This document shows, piece after piece, positions 62,001 to 64,000 of a DNA stretch of 64,000 nucleotides. The DNA lies in NCBI GenBank assembly GCA_017654935.2, contig CM065687.1, forward strand, positions 14,634,203 through 14,698,202. Direction: 5' to 3'. Below the pieces are notes generated by a model that searched no databases, was not told the origin of the DNA, and saw only the letters and a program-made list of their open reading frames with translations. This DNA is from Phymorhynchus buccinoides. Taxonomy: Eukaryota > Mollusca > Gastropoda > Neogastropoda > Raphitomidae. A program made the translations under genes and the position numbers. The number at the start of each line of letters is the position of its first letter. The first letter of the stretch is position 1.

Positions 62001-64000
62001 TTGTCTGTCCCAAACTGCGAACAGGAGGAGGGTTCCTGGACTCTGACCGGTCCGATGGTGTTTACCGAGGACTTCAGGGAGGCTGAGAGCCCTGATGACG
62101 ATGGCAATGATGACGATGATGATGGGGATGATTTGCGACAGGCGTCAGCGTCAGACATGCCTCCAGTGGGAGGGGTGCCGTTCTGTACAGTCGAGTGCTG
62201 ATGCAGGACCCTTGCCGCTGCTGTGTGGGGGTCTGTGGTGAAGTTTTTGTCCGCTACCACCTGTGAAGTGATGATACAGTGGAACCTCCCTTATAAGACC
62301 TCCCAAAAACATCCAAAATGAGGTCTTATAAGGGAGGGGTCTTTAAGGGAGGGAATTTTAAAAGATACTTTCAAATATGGGCAATGTTTCAGAGAAGTAG
62401 GTCTTATATGGGAGGGAGTCTTATATTGGGAGGTCTTATAAGGGAGGTTCCATTGTAATGATGATGTTGTTGTTGTTGTTGTTCCCTGGCTTAACGACTC
62501 CAGGGATCATCCCAACAGCCGAAGCACTTGAACACTACGGTACAACTCCACCAGCTAGGGATGAGAACATTACGTGTGTGACCGCTTTTGATTAGCCCGC
62601 CACGTGGACAGCCACACTCCGACTTCGGAGGATATGATGTTACAAATAATAATGATGAAAAACATCATAACAATAATAAAATTGAAATAACGATGATGAT
62701 GATAAATGACAACAGCGTTTATTTTTGGTGACCATGCCATTCAAAACGCTTTCAAGCTCTCATTCCCATGAATACAGGTCTACAGCACACACACACACAC
62801 AAACACAAACACACACGCATGTACACTAGCTCCTTCTCCTGCCTTTTTTTCTATAAATTCTTACAAAGATTTCTTCCAGCCAAAGTCAGACATGCTGGGC
62901 CTAGCTATTTCTTAGTTAGGCGCATAACGGCAGCATGACACATCTATGCTCATATGACAGGAAACTTGTCTGAGCAAACGAAGAAGAAGAAGAAGAAAAA
63001 GATCCTTTTAAAAACCCTTTCATCGCCACTGTCGCCTCTTGGCACCACAATGATTTAACACCTATGTCACTGAAAGGCAACAAATGAGGTTCTGGTATCC
63101 AATGACCTTATTTTCTGTATTTTGAGAGGTAAGGAGAGGCCCTATTTTATGCACGTCAGAGAGGAATCCCCAATATTGCAGCAAAATCTTTTCTCTACCC
63201 AGGTAGGTTTAAATGGAAAGCTTTGGCTAAAAAATGGCTGGCGTTGAATTTGAAAGGGTTAACTTAACTTTCTCTCTCATTCTCTCTGTCTTTCTCTTGA
63301 TGCTCTGCCTACCATGTCGTTGCTATATTACTGTTAGTTGTTTTTTGTTGGCGATTTTCCTGTGTCTCAATGTTCATTTATAGTAGTAGTTATGCATTGC
63401 ATGCTTAGAACCAAGGACAGAATGGAACACTAGGCCCAGCCTAAATTCTTTTCCTTGTAAAATAAAGTTTCTGAGTCTGAGTCTCTCTCTCTTCCTCTCT
63501 CTCTCTCTCTTATTCCTGTCTCTCTCATTCCCTCTCTTTCTCCCCACCCTCTCTCTCTCTCCCACTCTTCCTCAGTCTTTGCCTGTTTGTCTGTCTCTAT
63601 GTGTATGAGGAGGGAGGGAGGGGGGGGGGGAGCGTAGCGGGGGTGCTTGCTGTCTGCGTGTGCTTGAGTTTTGTGTGAAGCTGTCATTTTAATATTGGAA
63701 CTGTGATCTTTTATTGCATACTGTTTACCCTTTTTATGTGCCACCACACACACATTTCCATTTTTTGGACGAATAAATATTGTGATTGTGATTGTGATTA
63801 GGGAAGCTGAGTTCACTCCAGACCGACAGGCAAAAAGAACAGGCAGACAGACAGAGAGACAGACACCTGTGAGATGGTGGAGCTGATGAGGATCCCCGAG
63901 GTGTCCCCTAACTCAGGGAAGCCGTGGTCACTCCAGGTGGACAGCCGTTTGGCAAAGTCCAGTTCGTCCACCACCCCTGCCCAGTTGATCAGCGAATCCA
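55198..64000 (-). CDS. ADP-ribosylglycohydrolase-family protein, last five exons
   Basis: Exons (minus strand): 64000-63867, 62260-61972, 58899-58769, 56345-56215, 55486-55198. Intron phases 0, 1, 0, 2 match at every junction. The order of motifs is that of ADP-ribosylglycohydrolases (dinitrogenase-reductase-activating glycohydrolase/ARH fold): LSTWSDHGFPELGDTSGI, DNGAVIRACVLG, IPSFHDLDEVEANSVRIC, THADPRCVAS, HTFKPVGAAVLALSQ, EGGDSNGNCCVAGAIGG, WLNVRVNHLLDMMGL-stop. The family removes ADP-ribose from proteins or hydrolyses related bonds using two Mg ions. The C-terminal metal motif is usually GGDxDTN; here the second Asp and the Thr are replaced by Asn and Gly. The N-terminal metal site lies outside the window. 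No gene symbol is assigned because the subfamily is unclear. Confidence 0.9.
55678..55908. mobile_element. TTAA-flanked MITE, AAGACCCACCA family
   Basis: ttaa then agacccaccagatcatgtat; right end ggtgggtcagtgtgtctt then taa; inner hairpin around catacaaatgcccccaaatt. Confidence 0.75.
55986..56110. repeat. TG microsatellite
   Basis: (TG)n with CG interruptions; overlapping Cys/Val and His/Thr frames are artefacts. Confidence 0.95.
56215..56345 (-). CDS. Gene 2 helical exon
   Basis: Acceptor tatggcag, donor CA|gtgagt (phase 2). Reads GGPQEGVELESVIEPAKQRA then LAFLSDPICREQFSKYLHIK and DVS. Assigned by exact phase fit and splice sites. Confidence 0.8.
56462..56788 (+). mobile_element. Family A repeat, intact reference copy
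   Basis: cccctgtggggattccgggg through aacttcctctaatctgtcac tctc to gaaactgtctgagcgatcgt agaagaag. Shows the uninterrupted cctctaatctgtcac junction. Confidence 0.85.
56812..57225 (+). mobile_element. tRNA-derived SINE, full length
   Basis: Head ggtggcacaatggttaagac with gattcgaatcccgg (B box), body, and tail atttcacagagataagtctc followed by (ATACCAAA)n. Confidence 0.85.
57290..57810. mobile_element. Foldback region with a strong internal hairpin
   Basis: About 57504-57728 folds on itself: acaaagggggagaactcttt with ttaactcccctccaccaaag pairs with ctttggtggaggggagttaa and aaagagttttcccccctttg; inner agcaatgagtggatcagagc pairs with gctctgatccactcattgct. The 12-bp tcttagaataac flanks both sides (57492-57503, 57729-57740). 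The outer ends ccccttaactgccaa/gggcagtgaagaggtc resemble the CCCCTTGACTGCCA MITE. Confidence 0.75.
57866..58285 (+). mobile_element. LINE ORF2 end
   Basis: Reads CNTNKRKHCFSNRVANLWNL then LTPNLKRAPTLNTFTNLLDK; then a conserved 3' UTR (aaggcatgctttaagcaaac; ataagccgcgaggcttaggc) and an (ACTAT)n tail. Sister of 61310-61955. Confidence 0.8.
58286..58768. other. Gene 2 intron stretch, nothing recognised
   Basis: A gtttggt/accaaac-like inverted context exists, but no gene or repeat family was identified. Confidence 0.35.
58769..58899 (-). CDS. Gene 2 exon with THADPRC motif
   Basis: GC completes the Gly codon; reads IPSFHDLDEVEANSVRICRA then THADPRCVASCVFVSLLVAL and LLQ; donor CAG|gtaaat in phase 0. 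The DPRC segment is conserved in the family. Confidence 0.9.
58913..59549. mobile_element. Pogo/Tigger-like MITE with nested insertions, 12 bp from a splice acceptor
   Basis: cagtagaacctcccttataa gac at the left; ataacggaggttccactg at the right. Interrupted by a TG microsatellite segment with cagacgaaggagttatgctc (about 58950-59175) and by the CAGGGCTCCCA MITE at 59247-59464. Confidence 0.8.
59247..59464. mobile_element. CAGGGCTCCCA MITE nested in the pogo-like MITE
   Basis: caaggctcccaatcgttccg at the left; gggggtccctgggaaccctg at the right; acaaa on both sides matches the single acaaa in undisturbed pogo-like copies (cttacaaagaaggg). Confidence 0.8.
59642..59940 (-). mobile_element. Family A repeat
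   Basis: cttcttcgatcgctcaaaca through ccccccggtatcccgacaat. Confidence 0.8.
60008..60139. mobile_element. CGGACTATAAG-family fragment
   Basis: ctgtaaggcgatactttccc at the left; cttatagtccgaaaaatacg gta at the right. Confidence 0.7.
60371..60497 (-). mobile_element. Short retroposon, relative of 15211-15331
   Basis: cttcttcttctgcgttccca ggccataagg and gctgcattcagccgacatat tccaatttcggagga, reverse of the 15211 element. Confidence 0.8.
60534..60716 (-). mobile_element. Family A repeat
   Basis: aaaaggcaggaaaatgggcc through ccggtattcccatgggga. Confidence 0.75.
60798..60900. repeat. CAC repeat and C-rich tract
   Basis: (CAC)n then ccaaccacccccaccccacc. Confidence 0.9.
61103..61294. mobile_element. 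Harbinger-like MITE, mixed ends
   Basis: tta then ggctgtgtacacacataagc (as at 43271); right end cgcgtctaatgtgaacccag tc then tta (as at 26410). Confidence 0.7.
61310..61955 (+). mobile_element. LINE reverse-transcriptase C-terminus
   Basis: 61344-61673 reads LLYKSLVRSHLEYGNIIWYP then RVQRRATKMVKSC and RLKFLNLHSLKGRRVRGDLI, the CR1/L2-like thumb region. After a stop comes CFNNRVANLWNLLTPNLKRA and the same 3' UTR and (ACTAT)n tail as 57866-58285. It ends about 15 bp from the donor of the gene 2 exon at 61972. Confidence 0.85.
61972..62260 (-). CDS. Gene 2 exon with low-complexity insert
   Basis: Acceptor cttcacag, donor G|gtaagt (phase 1). Starts VVADKNFTTDPHTAAARVLH, ends DNGAVIRACVLG. Between them about 55 residues (Ser/Pro-rich, including CRKSSPSSSSSLPSSSGLSA) have no counterpart in typical members, where this helix leads almost directly into the (A)NGAxMR motif. 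The insert coincides with a GAT/GAC-rich DNA tract. Confidence 0.85.
62277..62455. mobile_element. Pogo/Tigger-like MITE 15 bp from a splice acceptor
   Basis: ta then cagtggaacctcccttataa; right end ataagggaggttccattg then ta. Confidence 0.85.
62485..62635. mobile_element. Family F repeat
   Basis: ctccagggatcatcccaaca, caccagctagggatgagaac and cactccgacttcggaggata. Confidence 0.75.
62833..62997 (+). mobile_element. Family A repeat, 3' part
   Basis: tccttctcctgccttttttt through gcgcataacggcagcatgac to (GAA)n. Confidence 0.75.
63015..63258. mobile_element. CCCTTTCATCGCCA MITE
   Basis: ccctttcatcgccactgtcg at the left; tggctggcgttgaatttgaa aggg then ttaa at the right. Confidence 0.8.
63296..63482 (+). 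mobile_element. Retroelement 3' end
   Basis: ttgatgctctgcctaccatg through ttccttgtaaaataaagttt ctgagtctgag, sense copy of the insert at 33291-33500. Confidence 0.75.
63867..64000 (-). CDS. Gene 2, first visible exon (partial)
   Basis: Reads DSLINWAGVVDELDFAKRLS then TWSDHGFPELGDTSGILISS and TISQ; donor CAG|gtgtct in phase 0. GFPELGD is a family signature. The exon continues beyond the window end. Confidence 0.85.

Overview
This is nuclear DNA from an invertebrate metazoan. A marine mollusc, probably a gastropod, is my best guess from the intron size, the tRNA-derived SINEs and the density of TTAA- and TA-flanked MITEs, but no gene here proves the taxon. The window holds two split genes in tail-to-tail orientation, set in a dense mosaic of transposable elements, microsatellites and tandem arrays.

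Gene 1 (+, 4153-39138) is an optineurin/NEMO-family ubiquitin-binding adaptor. I can chain 14 exons with GT-AG borders and matching intron phases into an 872-codon frame. It has a Gly-rich N-terminus, an optineurin-type N-terminal coiled coil, a long central coiled coil, a UBAN ubiquitin-binding segment, a Gly/Gln/His-rich linker and a C-terminal C2HC zinc finger. Human optineurin has 577 residues, so the central coiled coil and the linker are expanded.

Gene 2 (-, 64000-55198, 5' end outside the window) is an ADP-ribosylglycohydrolase-family protein. The last five exons join in phase, from the GFPELGD-type motif to the C-terminal GGD motif and the stop codon. The usual GGDxDTN metal-binding motif reads GGDSNGN here, and a low-complexity insert of about 55 residues sits in the second visible exon.

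Region by region: 1-2120, a DIRS-like RNase H/recombinase relic cut by a reverse-transcriptase LINE. 2120-4150, upstream DNA with one MITE. 4153-39138, gene 1 with introns full of LINE pieces and MITEs. 39140-39925, a tandem repeat built from the gene's own stop-codon region. 40000-53850, intergenic MITEs, SINEs, a 56-bp minisatellite and long stretches with no recognisable content. 53860-55200, a tandem repeat built from the 3' end of gene 2. 55198-64000, gene 2 with TE-filled introns.

The most unusual observation is that exon edges in both genes have repeatedly been copied into tandem arrays: exons 1, 2, 5, 7, 11, 12 and 14 of gene 1 and the last exon of gene 2. In two cases (exons 7 and 11) the copies keep exon-like borders in phase 0. 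Six intact 30-codon copies of the exon 11 end lie just before the UBAN exon and could lengthen the coiled coil. A second pattern is that TE ends crowd the 3' splice sites, often within 12-40 bp. The two genes share no evident pathway beyond both concerning post-translational modifiers (ubiquitin binding and ADP-ribose removal).
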